Positions 24,114 to 33,005 of a stretch of 64,000 bases of DNA are shown piece after piece. Source of the DNA: Bacteroidales bacterium (lineage in GTDB: Bacteria; Bacteroidota; Bacteroidia; Bacteroidales; UBA932); assembly GCA_022653675.1 (NCBI GenBank), contig JALCST010000006.1, forward strand, positions 1 to 64,000, in the 5' to 3' direction. The position numbers and the translations under genes were made by a program. Within the stretch, counting starts at the first letter, position 1. Every line of letters begins with the position of its first letter. The notes beneath the pieces were generated by a model. The model saw nothing but the letters and a program-made list of their open reading frames with translations, was not told where the DNA came from and searched no databases.

Positions 24114-26323
24114 AGATAATAAAAAGAACTTTTCCGGTAAAAGGAATGTCTTGCGCAATGTGTGCGATGCACGTCGAGAAGGCGCTCAAATCCTGCAACG
24201 GCATGGTGAACGCCGTGGTCAACCTCTCTGCGAACGAAGCCGAGGTGGAATACGAAGAAAAGAAGACTTCCCCATCCAAAATGCGCAAGGCCGTTCAGGA
24301 TGCAGGCTACGATCTGCTTACAGAGGATGAAGAAAATGATCCCGACCGATTGCGTCGGGCGCAAAAGAAGGAATATGATGATCTTAAGAAGGATGTGATA
24401 TGGGCTTCTGCTCTCGCTGTACCTGTGGCGGTACTCGGGATGGCATTCATGCGTTGGCCGGCTTCCAAGTGGATCGAGCTGCCCCTTGCGACCGTAGCCG
24501 TCTTCTGGTTCGGCAGGCAGTTTTTCGTCAGCGCATGGAGGCAGATAAAGCATTGGCAGGTAGGGATGGACACCCTTGTCGCCCTTTCGACAGGTACGGC
24601 GTATCTTTTCAGCCTTTTCAATACCGTTTTCCCACAGGTATGGACTTCCCGCGGACTAGAAGCGCATGTTTATTACGAAGCTTCCGCTGTAGTGGTGGCT
24701 TTCATACTCATCGGAAGGTTGCTGGAATCGCGGGCCAAATACGACACTTCATCATCCATCCGCAGGCTGGTGGCTCTACAGCCCAATAAGGCTACGGTGG
24801 AAGTGGATGGAATGCAGGTCGAAAGGGACATTTCGGAGTTGGCAGTCGGGGATACCATAGTGGTCAAGCCCGGTGAAAACATACCTGTGGACGGCATCGT
24901 CGCCGACGGCTCTTCCTATGTTGACGAGAGCCTTCTGACGGGCGAACCCATGGCTGTCCTAAAAAGTGGTGGAAGCGAAGTCTTCGCCGGAACCGTCAAC
25001 CAGAAGGGATCCTTCAGATTTACTGCTTCCACGATAGGGAGAACTACAGTCCTGTCCCGGATAATCAGGACCGTCCGGGAGGCCCAGTCCAGCAAGGCTC
25101 CGGTACAGAAACTGGTGGACAGGATAGCTGGGGTGTTCGTTCCCGCAGTCATGGGCGTTGCCTTGTTGTCTTTTGCACTTTGGCTTATTTTCGGTCCGGA
25201 GGGGTCGGCATTGACTTATGCCGTGCTTTCCTTCGTGACCGTTCTTGTCATCGCTTGCCCGTGTGCTCTCGGGCTCGCAACCCCTACAGCCGTTACGGTA
25301 GGTATCGGCCGCGGAGCTGACGAAGGTATCCTTATAAAGGATGCAGAAAGCCTCGAAACGATGCGGAAAATAAATGCCGTGGTTTTGGACAAAACCGGGA
25401 CCATAACTGAAGGCAATCCCCATGTGTCCGAAGCTTATTCGGTTGGAGACCCTGAACGCGTGAATGAAGTGACGGCTGCGGTGGCTAATCTGGAAAGGTT
25501 GTCCGAGCATCCGTTGGCGGAGGCTATAATGGAATATTTCGGGAATGAAAGTACTATGGCGGTTGACGGCTTTGAAAGTACGACCGGGCTTGGCGTCTCG
25601 GGGAAAATAGGAGGTAAGCAATATTATGCAGGCAATTCCGAATTTATGCACCTGAACGGAATAGAAGTCCCTTTCAAACTGGAGGAAAAGTATTCTCTTT
25701 GGAAAGGCAGGGCCATCTCTCCGGTTCTTGCCGCGGATAGCGAAGGTGCGGTCTCGGTATTCGGGATAGCCGACAGAATAAAGCCCACGTCTGTGGATGC
25801 CATTCGCGAGATGAAAAGCAGGGGAATCGAAACCCACATGGTGACCGGCGATAACGATGCCGTGGCTAAAATCGTTGCTGAGCAGGCCGGAATAGAGAAA
25901 TATGCTGCGGAAGTGCTTCCGAATGAGAAATACGAATATGTCAGGAAACTTCAGAATTTGGGGAAGACCGTAGCTGTTGCCGGGGACGGAATCAACGACA
26001 GTGCGGCGTTGGCGCAGGGAGACGTAGGTATAGCCATGGGAAAAGGAAGCGGGATAGCGATAGACGTCGCCAAGATGGTCATAATATCGTCCGACCTGAG
26101 GAAGATTCCCCAAGCCGTAAGGCTTTCGACTCTTACGGTTTCTACGATAAGACAGAATCTGTTCTGGGCATTTTTTTACAACGTCCTGGCGATCCCGGTC
26201 GCCGCAGGCGTCCTTTACCCGATCAACGGCTTTATGTTGAACCCGATGATAGCCGGGGCATGTATGGCTTTGAGCAGCGTATTCGTAGTAACCAACAGCC
26301 TACGCCTGAAGATCAGAAAATGA
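24110..26323 (+). CDS. copA: Copper-type heavy-metal P1B ATPase
   Basis: A 737-residue inner-membrane transporter. An N-terminal heavy-metal-associated domain carries the metal motif MSCAMC (about residues 13-18). The membrane ion-path motif is C383-P-C385 (ACPCALGLATPTA). The phosphorylated aspartate is D427 in DKTGT, and the hinge motif is VAGDGINDSAAL. CPC with one HMA domain is typical of Cu+ exporters; silver or other soft metals cannot be excluded. It overlaps the glycosyltransferase by 4 bp and is followed 1 bp later by the HD gene. Confidence 0.92.
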   Translation: MKIIKRTFPVKGMSCAMCAMHVEKALKSCNGMVNAVVNLSANEAEVEYEEKKTSPSKMRKAVQDAGYDLLTEDEENDPDRLRRAQKKEYDDLKKDVIWASALAVPVAVLGMAFMRWPASKWIELPLATVAVFWFGRQFFVSAWRQIKHWQVGMDTLVALSTGTAYLFSLFNTVFPQVWTSRGLEAHVYYEASAVVVAFILIGRLLESRAKYDTSSSIRRLVALQPNKATVEVDGMQVERDISELAVGDTIVVKPGENIPVDGIVADGSSYVDESLLTGEPMAVLKSGGSEVFAGTVNQKGSFRFTASTIGRTTVLSRIIRTVREAQSSKAPVQKLVDRIAGVFVPAVMGVALLSFALWLIFGPEGSALTYAVLSFVTVLVIACPCALGLATPTAVTVGIGRGADEGILIKDAESLETMRKINAVVLDKTGTITEGNPHVSEAYSVGDPERVNEVTAAVANLERLSEHPLAEAIMEYFGNESTMAVDGFESTTGLGVSGKIGGKQYYAGNSEFMHLNGIEVPFKLEEKYSLWKGRAISPVLAADSEGAVSVFGIADRIKPTSVDAIREMKSRGIETHMVTGDNDAVAKIVAEQAGIEKYAAEVLPNEKYEYVRKLQNLGKTVAVAGDGINDSAALAQGDVGIAMGKGSGIAIDVAKMVIISSDLRKIPQAVRLSTLTVSTIRQNLFWAFFYNVLAIPVAAGVLYPINGFMLNPMIAGACMALSSVFVVTNSLRLKIRK

Positions 26324-26324
26324 T

Positions 26325-26945
26325 ATGGAACTTAAAGAATATATTGAAAAGGAGATTCTTCCCCGTTATGACGCCTTCGATGGCGCCCATACGAGGCGGC
26401 ATGTGGAAAATGTCATCCGTAACAGCGAAGAATTGTGTACGTTGTACGGTGCTGACCATGATATGTGCTATGTAGTAGCGGCATACCACGACCTTGGCAT
26501 CTGCGAAGGAAGGGCTGTGCACAATATCGTATCAGGACGTATTCTTGTGGCCGACAATGTTCTTCCCGAGTGGTTCACCCGGGAGCAAATCGAGATCATG
26601 AAAGAGGCGGTGGAAGACCACAGGGCTTCCCTTGGAAAGGAGCCGCGCAGCCTTTACGGGAAGATAGTTTCGGAGGCCGATCGCGAATTGGATACCGATA
26701 CGTGTCTCAGGCGTACTGTGCAATACGGGCTCGATAATTTCAAGGGGCTTTCCATGGATGAGCAGTTCTGCAGGTTTTGCAGGCATCTGGACGAAAAGTA
26801 TGCCGAAGGGGGATACCTTAAACTTTGGCTGGACAAATCCCCGAACCGGGCCAGGCTCGCCGAACTCAGGAAAACGATTGCCGACAGGGGCGGGCTTCGC
26901 AGCCGGTTCGACTCCATTTATGCCGAGGAGATGAAAGAAAAATGA
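26325..26945 (+). CDS. HD-domain phosphohydrolase
   Basis: A 206-residue small HD-superfamily protein. Metal-binding residues visible are H22/H26 region (HTRRHVENV), the AAYHDLG histidine-aspartate pair and EDHRAS. These proteins hydrolyse phosphomonoesters or nucleotides; the substrate is not predictable. It is the last gene of the run that starts with the BIG2 lipoprotein; a new promoter follows for the TonB receptor. Confidence 0.82.
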   Translation: MELKEYIEKEILPRYDAFDGAHTRRHVENVIRNSEELCTLYGADHDMCYVVAAYHDLGICEGRAVHNIVSGRILVADNVLPEWFTREQIEIMKEAVEDHRASLGKEPRSLYGKIVSEADRELDTDTCLRRTVQYGLDNFKGLSMDEQFCRFCRHLDEKYAEGGYLKLWLDKSPNRARLAELRKTIADRGGLRSRFDSIYAEEMKEK

Positions 26946-26993
26946 TAATTTCCCATCCTTTTGCCGGTAGAGGATATTTTAAGAGAATTGTCT

Positions 26994-27001
26994 TAACTTT
27001 G
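26994..27001 (+). promoter_or_regulatory. -7 box of the TonB receptor operon
   Basis: TAACTTTG matches TAnnTTTG, 22 bp before the start codon at 27024. No good -33 TTTG at the usual spacing was found. No iron-box-like palindrome was recognised. Confidence 0.55.
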
Positions 27002-27023
27002 AACCCGTTAAAACATCCTCTTT

Positions 27024-29999
27024 ATGAGAAAGATCATAATATCGACCGTCGTGGTTTTCTTATGCGTGTTTACGTCGGCGGCCCAGAGTTTCGACTTTTC
27101 CGGAAAAATAATGGACAAGTCTACCGGAGCCCCCGTCGGATTCGCAACTCTCGCCCTGCCCGGTTGCGAACTTTGGGCGGTTGCGAACGAACGTGGGGAA
27201 TTCGTCGTAAAGAACGTTCCCAAAGGGAAATTGGATGTCGAGATTTCCTGCCTTGGTTACGTCGATGCGAAGTTCTACGTAGATATCGAGGGCGATCTGA
27301 AGGACCGGACATTTTATCTCAACCCCGATAACCTTACTCTTGCAAGTGCGACGGTCACGGCGCAGGAGAATACCTCTTCGACCACTACTACGAGGACTAT
27401 CGACAGGGTGGCTATCGACCACATGCAGATGACCGATGTCTCGAAGCTTTCGGCGCTCTTGCCCGGAGGGGTCACGTCGGCGAGCAACAACCTGACCTCT
27501 ACCAGCGAAAGCGCTTCGCGTTTTTCCATCAGGTCCGGCGTCATGACGAGCGAGCTCGGCAACTCCAGTTTTTCCACCGCCGTCGAAGTGGACGGCGTGA
27601 GACTGTCGAACAACTCCAACTTCCTCAAGACGGCAGGAGTATCCACCAAGAACATAGCTTCGGCAAACGTGGAATCCATAGAAATCATTACCGGTGTGCC
27701 CTCGGTGGAATACGGGGACATGAGCAGCGGCATAGTGAAGGTCAATACCAAGAAGGGCACCTCGCCTTTCGTATTCACAGTTTCCACCGACCCTAACACG
27801 AAGCAGTTCTCCCTCGGAAAGGGATTCGACCTCGGGGGGAAACGCGGAATACTGAACTTCAGTGCGGAACGCACCAAGGCGAACAGCGATATCGCTTCCC
27901 CGTACACCACGTATCAGAGGAACAACGTGAGCCTGATCTATTCTAACACCTTTTACGGCAGGAACGGTACTTCCGAGCCGGTGCGTTTCACGGCAGGCAT
28001 AACGGGAAACATAGGCGGATACGACAGCGAAGCCGATCCGGATGCCTTCAAGGAGACCTATACCAAAATAAAAGACAATACACTCAGAGGCAATGTGGAT
28101 GTGAACTGGCTTCTCAACAGGCCTTGGATAACAAGCGTCGAGTTCAGCGCCAGCGCAGTTTTCAGCGACGACGACGAGAGCATCAACACGAACAAGTCGA
28201 GCGCATCCTCAAGCAGTGCCCTGCACGGAAAGGAGGAAGGTTATTACGTCTCGACCGCATACGATGTCAATCCGAATGCGGAAATCATTCTCCGCCCTGC
28301 GGGATACTGGTACGAACTCGAACGGATCGACAGCCGTCCGCTGGATTACAGCGCCAAGCTGAAGGCCAACCTGGCCAAGACGTTCGGCAATGTCAACAAC
28401 CGGTTCAAGGCGGGCCTGGAATTCACCGGCAGCGGCAATTTGGGAAAGGGGATCAATTATGACGACCTGGGCACGGCCCCGACGTGGCGCACATACCCTT
28501 ATGATGAAATCCCATTCATGAACAACCTCGCCGCCTATGCTGAAGACAATGTGATAATCCCTGCCGGGTCGGGGTTCTTAGACCTGAAGGCGGGCATACG
28601 TTCCGAATGGACCTTCGTGAGCAATTCCAGCTACGGCACGGTCAACAGCTTGTCCCCGAGGTTCAATGCGAAATACACGGCATTGACTTATGATAAGGAC
28701 AGATTCGTCAGGGCCCTGTCGTTCAGGGCGAGCTGGGGAGTAGCCGTCAAGCTGCCGAGCTTCAACATCCTTTATCCGACGCCGAGTTACAAGGACATAC
28801 TGACCTTCGCCCCCGGAGCCTTGGCCGACGGGAGCGCATATTATGCATACTATATCCAGCCCCAGACCATAAATTACAATTCTTCCCTCAAGTGGCAGCG
28901 AAATCACCAGTCCGAAGTGGGGCTCGAGGCCGATCTCGGTGGTACCACCGTTTCCATTTCCGCCTACTACAACCGGACCTTCGATGCCTACGTGCAACAA
29001 CAGGATTATACGCCCTTTTCCTATAATTTTACCTCCCAGATGAATCTGGCCGGGTGCGAAATCCCTTCGGCGAACAGGAGTTACCTGGTGGACCGGAGCA
29101 CTGGCATTGTGACGGTCGCCGATGTGACAGGCAAATATGCCGATTACGTGGTAGATGCGGTGACGAGAAAGACCTTCAGCTCCTCGGTGACCACCACTAA
29201 CGAGACCGTCCCTTATATCCGCAAGGGTATCGAATGGGTCGTGGACTTCGGGATGATAAGGCCTATCATGACTTCCATACGTCTCGACGGTTCATATTAC
29301 AGTTACAGCGGCCACAGCGAAGTGATACAGGCTGGATATCTGAGCACAACCATGTCCGACGGTTCGCCTTACAAATACGTGGGCTATTATGCCGGCGCCC
29401 AGTCCGGGGCTAGCAACGGTAGCGCCATCGAGAAGCTGCAGACGAACGTAACCTTCACGACCCACATCCCGTCGGTCCGCATGATACTCTCGCTGAGAAT
29501 AGAGGGATCCCTTTACACTAGCCAGCAGTATGTTTCCGAATATTCCGGAAGCAAAATTACATACGAAGTCGACGGTTCGGATTATACGCCTCTGGACGGC
29601 GATTACACGACAGACAGGAATTATGCAGCGACCTATCCCCTGTATTACGTGAGCGTTGACGATCCGACAGACAAGATAGCGTTCCTTGGAGACGGAGTCG
29701 GTTCCTATGCCTGGGCTAAGGAGAACGATACGACCCTTTACAACTATCTCACCTCCCTTATCCGGCGCTCGAATACCAATTATTTCTTCCGCAAGAATGT
29801 GGTCTCCCCATATCTCTGCGCGAATATCAGCGTGACCAAGGAGATAGGGGACAAGGCTTCGCTCTCCTTCTATGCGAATAATTTCTTCCGCAACCTTAGC
29901 AATGTCACCAACAGCTGGAACGATACCGAAACCACGCTGCTTGACCTTAACTCATACCCCGTATTCTATTATGGGATGACATTGAGACTTAAATTCTAA
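27024..29999 (+). CDS. TonB-dependent outer-membrane receptor
   Basis: A 991-residue receptor. Residues 1-20 are a signal peptide (VVVFLCVFTSAAQ). A carboxypeptidase-regulatory-like domain (about 22-105, GKIMDKSTGAPVGFATLALPG) precedes the plug domain (about 110-235, including ESIEIITGVPSVEYGDMSSG). A large beta-barrel ends in the C-terminal GMTLRLKF. No SusD-like gene follows, so this is not a classical Sus glycan locus. The next genes encode a DUF4876-like lipoprotein and a DUF6850-like barrel protein at 6-bp and -4-bp spacing. The ligand, perhaps a metal complex or cofactor, is unknown. Confidence 0.92.
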   Translation: MRKIIISTVVVFLCVFTSAAQSFDFSGKIMDKSTGAPVGFATLALPGCELWAVANERGEFVVKNVPKGKLDVEISCLGYVDAKFYVDIEGDLKDRTFYLNPDNLTLASATVTAQENTSSTTTTRTIDRVAIDHMQMTDVSKLSALLPGGVTSASNNLTSTSESASRFSIRSGVMTSELGNSSFSTAVEVDGVRLSNNSNFLKTAGVSTKNIASANVESIEIITGVPSVEYGDMSSGIVKVNTKKGTSPFVFTVSTDPNTKQFSLGKGFDLGGKRGILNFSAERTKANSDIASPYTTYQRNNVSLIYSNTFYGRNGTSEPVRFTAGITGNIGGYDSEADPDAFKETYTKIKDNTLRGNVDVNWLLNRPWITSVEFSASAVFSDDDESINTNKSSASSSSALHGKEEGYYVSTAYDVNPNAEIILRPAGYWYELERIDSRPLDYSAKLKANLAKTFGNVNNRFKAGLEFTGSGNLGKGINYDDLGTAPTWRTYPYDEIPFMNNLAAYAEDNVIIPAGSGFLDLKAGIRSEWTFVSNSSYGTVNSLSPRFNAKYTALTYDKDRFVRALSFRASWGVAVKLPSFNILYPTPSYKDILTFAPGALADGSAYYAYYIQPQTINYNSSLKWQRNHQSEVGLEADLGGTTVSISAYYNRTFDAYVQQQDYTPFSYNFTSQMNLAGCEIPSANRSYLVDRSTGIVTVADVTGKYADYVVDAVTRKTFSSSVTTTNETVPYIRKGIEWVVDFGMIRPIMTSIRLDGSYYSYSGHSEVIQAGYLSTTMSDGSPYKYVGYYAGAQSGASNGSAIEKLQTNVTFTTHIPSVRMILSLRIEGSLYTSQQYVSEYSGSKITYEVDGSDYTPLDGDYTTDRNYAATYPLYYVSVDDPTDKIAFLGDGVGSYAWAKENDTTLYNYLTSLIRRSNTNYFFRKNVVSPYLCANISVTKEIGDKASLSFYANNFFRNLSNVTNSWNDTETTLLDLNSYPVFYYGMTLRLKF

Positions 30000-30005
30000 T
30001 TTGAA

Positions 30006-31400
30006 ATGGAGATGAAAACAAGATATCCGTCATATGGGTTCCGGGCACTTCTTGCGGCATTCGCCGTATGCCTTCTGGCAGCTTCCTGCTCACTTGACAG
30101 CCTGTTCAAACCGGGCAGTGCAAAGGAAGAATACGGCACATACGCCGTTAAGATCCGGCTTGTCTATCCGGCAGGCGACTATTCCGCAACCAAGGGAATC
30201 GGCGTGACCGTAACCAGCGTCAATACTGAAGCATCCTATACCGCGGAGACCGATTCGGAAGGGGTGGCTACCATGCAGGTGGCCGCCGGGATGTACAAGG
30301 CTTCGGCAACCGATGTCCGTACGGCAGAAGGCATCATGACCATTTATAACGGCAATTCCGCCTCGGTTGCGGTCGGTCCCGATTGGGAGGCTTCCGGAAA
30401 AAGCATGGAGATAGATCTCGTCTCCTCCGTTTCCCATCAGCTCGTGATTAAGGAGCTGTATTACGGAGGATGCCAGAAGGACGACGGGTCGGGCGCCTAC
30501 AGTTACGACAAGTATTGCATAATCTATAACAATTCCGATGAGCCCGCTACAGTCGACGATCTCTGCCTCGCTGCCGTACAACCATATAATGCAAGTTCTT
30601 CCACCAATGCCGATTACGACTCCGAGGGCGACCTGTGGTACTCTTCCGAGGACGTATCGCTCATCAACCCGGCATTCTTTACCCTCGAGCAGTCCCTTAC
30701 CATCAAACCTTTCGGCCAGATCGTGATCGCGTTCAACAATGCAAATGACAATACATTGACCTACAGCAATTCCGTCGACCTGAGCGATTCCTCGTATTAT
30801 GTGACCTACGACCCGTCGGTTTTCACGAATACGACATACCATCCGGCCCCGAGCGAGAATATTCCGGTTTCACACTATCTCAAGGCGTATTTTTGGGCGC
30901 AGGGGAACGCTTGGTCATTCTCCCAGGTTTCTCCCGGCTTCGTGATTTTTTCTCCCAAGGATTGCACCCCTGCGGATTTCTATACGGATTCAAACAACGA
31001 GAATTACTACAACAACAGTTCTTCGAAGGCAATGCTGAGGAAGAAGTTGCCGAACGACTGGGTTCTCGACGCCGTCGAGGTTTTCCTTTACGGTGCGGCG
31101 AACAATCTGAAGCGCCTGCTGCCTTCCATTGATGCCGGCTATATTTCCGGAACTCCCCAGCAGGGATATACCGTATACAGGAATGTGGACAAGGAGCGGA
31201 CCGAGGCCTTGCCGGAAAACGAAGGCAAACTCGTTTACGGATATTCCCTGGGCACCTCCGATATAGCCGGAGGCTCGACCGATCCCAGCGGGATAGATGC
31301 CGAAGCTTCCATAGCCAACGGGGCGGAAATATATTATCAGGATACCAACAATTCGACGAACGACTTCCACCAGAGAGCCAGGTCGTCCTTAAGGAAATGA
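30006..31400 (+). CDS. DUF4876-like surface lipoprotein
   Basis: A 464-residue lipoprotein (signal RALLAAFAVCLLAASC). A beta-sandwich region with YAVKIRLVYP and a carboxypeptidase-like segment (about residues 40-145) comes first. Then comes a lamin-tail-like domain beginning LVIKELYYGGC and YCIIYNNSDEPATVDDLCL. This matches my recollection of the DUF4876 family, which accompanies certain TonB receptors. It probably caps or assists the receptor at the cell surface. It is 6 bp after the receptor gene and overlaps the next by 4 bp (ATGA). Confidence 0.75.
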   Translation: MEMKTRYPSYGFRALLAAFAVCLLAASCSLDSLFKPGSAKEEYGTYAVKIRLVYPAGDYSATKGIGVTVTSVNTEASYTAETDSEGVATMQVAAGMYKASATDVRTAEGIMTIYNGNSASVAVGPDWEASGKSMEIDLVSSVSHQLVIKELYYGGCQKDDGSGAYSYDKYCIIYNNSDEPATVDDLCLAAVQPYNASSSTNADYDSEGDLWYSSEDVSLINPAFFTLEQSLTIKPFGQIVIAFNNANDNTLTYSNSVDLSDSSYYVTYDPSVFTNTTYHPAPSENIPVSHYLKAYFWAQGNAWSFSQVSPGFVIFSPKDCTPADFYTDSNNENYYNNSSSKAMLRKKLPNDWVLDAVEVFLYGAANNLKRLLPSIDAGYISGTPQQGYTVYRNVDKERTEALPENEGKLVYGYSLGTSDIAGGSTDPSGIDAEASIANGAEIYYQDTNNSTNDFHQRARSSLRK

Positions 31401-32995
31401 CCATGAACAGGAAATTCGCATTAATCATTCTATTTTCAGCCGTCGTTTCCTTTGGTTCTTATGCCCAGAACGGCGACAAGCACCTGAACGACTTCGATTA
31501 CGTCAAGTTTTCTGATGCCTGGCTTACTTCCCAGAATGCTTCCGGACTCGGCGTCCTGCCGGTTTCAGATATGACTTATGTCGAAGTCTCCGGCACCAAG
31601 TCCAACGGTTCGTTCGTCAATTACGATGGAAGTCCGGACAGCTATTGCGGCGCAGGGCGCAGCGAGTCTTTCGTAAGGCTCAATCCGAAAACCGTGCTTT
31701 ACGGCCGCGTCTCGTACGATTACTTCCATGGAAAGGACATGGGGGGGAGCGCTTTCGTAAATCCCTATTTCAACTCGGTGAACATAGTGGAATATTCCGA
31801 CACTACCCGGGGCCCGAAACTCAAGGAGACCTACAGCTTGTCTGGCGGGGTAGGATGCGATCTTACGGATGATCTCTCAATCGGGATCAGGGCCGACTAC
31901 GATGCCGTCGATTACGCGAAGACGAAAGACCTGCGGTATGTGGACAATCTTATGGATATGAAGTTCACCGCAGGTGCGAAATATCGCCTCGGATTCGCCG
32001 ATATCGGGTTGAATTATTACTACCGCCGCCGTGTGGAATATGCCAAATTCGAAGTCGAGGGTACCACGGACAACAACTATTATTCCCTGATCGATTACGG
32101 CGGATTCTTCGGTGACTGGGAACTGTTCGGAGAATCGGGGGTGACTTCTTCGTCCTACAAGGCTCCCGAACTCAGCCAGCTTCAGGGTGGATCGTTGCAG
32201 CTCGGCTTCCGTTTAGGAGATGCCTACTGGTTCAACGAATTTTCGTTGCGCAGCAGGAACGGCTATCTCGGTTCCACTTCCAGTGCGCGCATAATGTATT
32301 ACGAGCATTCCGGCATGGAGGCGGAATATAACGGCCGGATTGGCGTCCGCAAGGGGAATTCGATGCATGCGCTGACCCTTAAATGGCTTTATGCGACTCT
32401 GCAAAACAATCAGGATATCTACAACATGGTGACAGACAATACCGTGACGACCGTGTACTATTACGGCAGCAACCGTGTAGGTGACCGCATATCCGCAAAC
32501 GGAAGCTTGGAATATGCCGGGGACTTCGGAATCCGGGGCAATTATCCCGTTTTCACCGTCAAAGCCGGTGCCGATGCCTTTTACCTCGCGTCGCGTACCT
32601 CCGTATACCCTAATTACAGGGACAGGGAGATTGCCAGCATTAACGGCCGCTTGTCCGGAACCTACAATATGATCGGGAAGGAGGGAATATGTTCGTTCGC
32701 CCTTAATCTGGGTTATGGTGCCGGTTCCGGAGAGATGAAGTCCGACGGCACATACAACAACCCTTCGGCCGTAAGCCTGGTCGTACGTTCCACCGATTTC
32801 AATCTCGAGCGGGAATACGAATATTTCACCGCAGGCAAGTTCAGGGCCGGAGCCGCTTTAAAGTATTCGCGTTTCCTCAGCAAGGGAATGACCGTTTATG
32901 CGGAACTTTCCGACGATTTCCTCTTCTCTCCGAAGGCCGTTTACCTCGGAAAGACGGCCAACGTCGCAATGATTACCGTAGGACTCGGATTTTAA
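31397..32995 (+). CDS. DUF6850-like outer-membrane beta-barrel protein
   Basis: A 532-residue secreted protein. The signal peptide (KFALIILFSAVVSFGSYAQ) is followed by a barrel-like sequence with alternating Tyr/Phe strands. It ends VAMITVGLGF, a C-terminal Phe typical of outer-membrane barrels. It resembles the DUF6850 family usually found beside DUF4876 lipoproteins and TonB receptors. The 4-bp ATGA overlap shows coupling to the lipoprotein; the alternative start MNRKF is 6 bp later. Molecular role unknown. Confidence 0.75.
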   Translation: MTMNRKFALIILFSAVVSFGSYAQNGDKHLNDFDYVKFSDAWLTSQNASGLGVLPVSDMTYVEVSGTKSNGSFVNYDGSPDSYCGAGRSESFVRLNPKTVLYGRVSYDYFHGKDMGGSAFVNPYFNSVNIVEYSDTTRGPKLKETYSLSGGVGCDLTDDLSIGIRADYDAVDYAKTKDLRYVDNLMDMKFTAGAKYRLGFADIGLNYYYRRRVEYAKFEVEGTTDNNYYSLIDYGGFFGDWELFGESGVTSSSYKAPELSQLQGGSLQLGFRLGDAYWFNEFSLRSRNGYLGSTSSARIMYYEHSGMEAEYNGRIGVRKGNSMHALTLKWLYATLQNNQDIYNMVTDNTVTTVYYYGSNRVGDRISANGSLEYAGDFGIRGNYPVFTVKAGADAFYLASRTSVYPNYRDREIASINGRLSGTYNMIGKEGICSFALNLGYGAGSGEMKSDGTYNNPSAVSLVVRSTDFNLEREYEYFTAGKFRAGAALKYSRFLSKGMTVYAELSDDFLFSPKAVYLGKTANVAMITVGLGF

Positions 32996-33005
32996 AGCAT
33001 CATAT

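Noticed and set aside
24959-26113. A 384-codon frame antisense to copA
   Set aside because: It is rich in His/Arg/Ser with no domain and is a reading shadow of the ATPase.
27024-32995. Sus-type polysaccharide utilisation locus
   Set aside because: No SusD homologue, no glycoside hydrolase and no SusC-type extended signature were seen; the lipoprotein and barrel protein fit DUF4876/DUF6850 instead.
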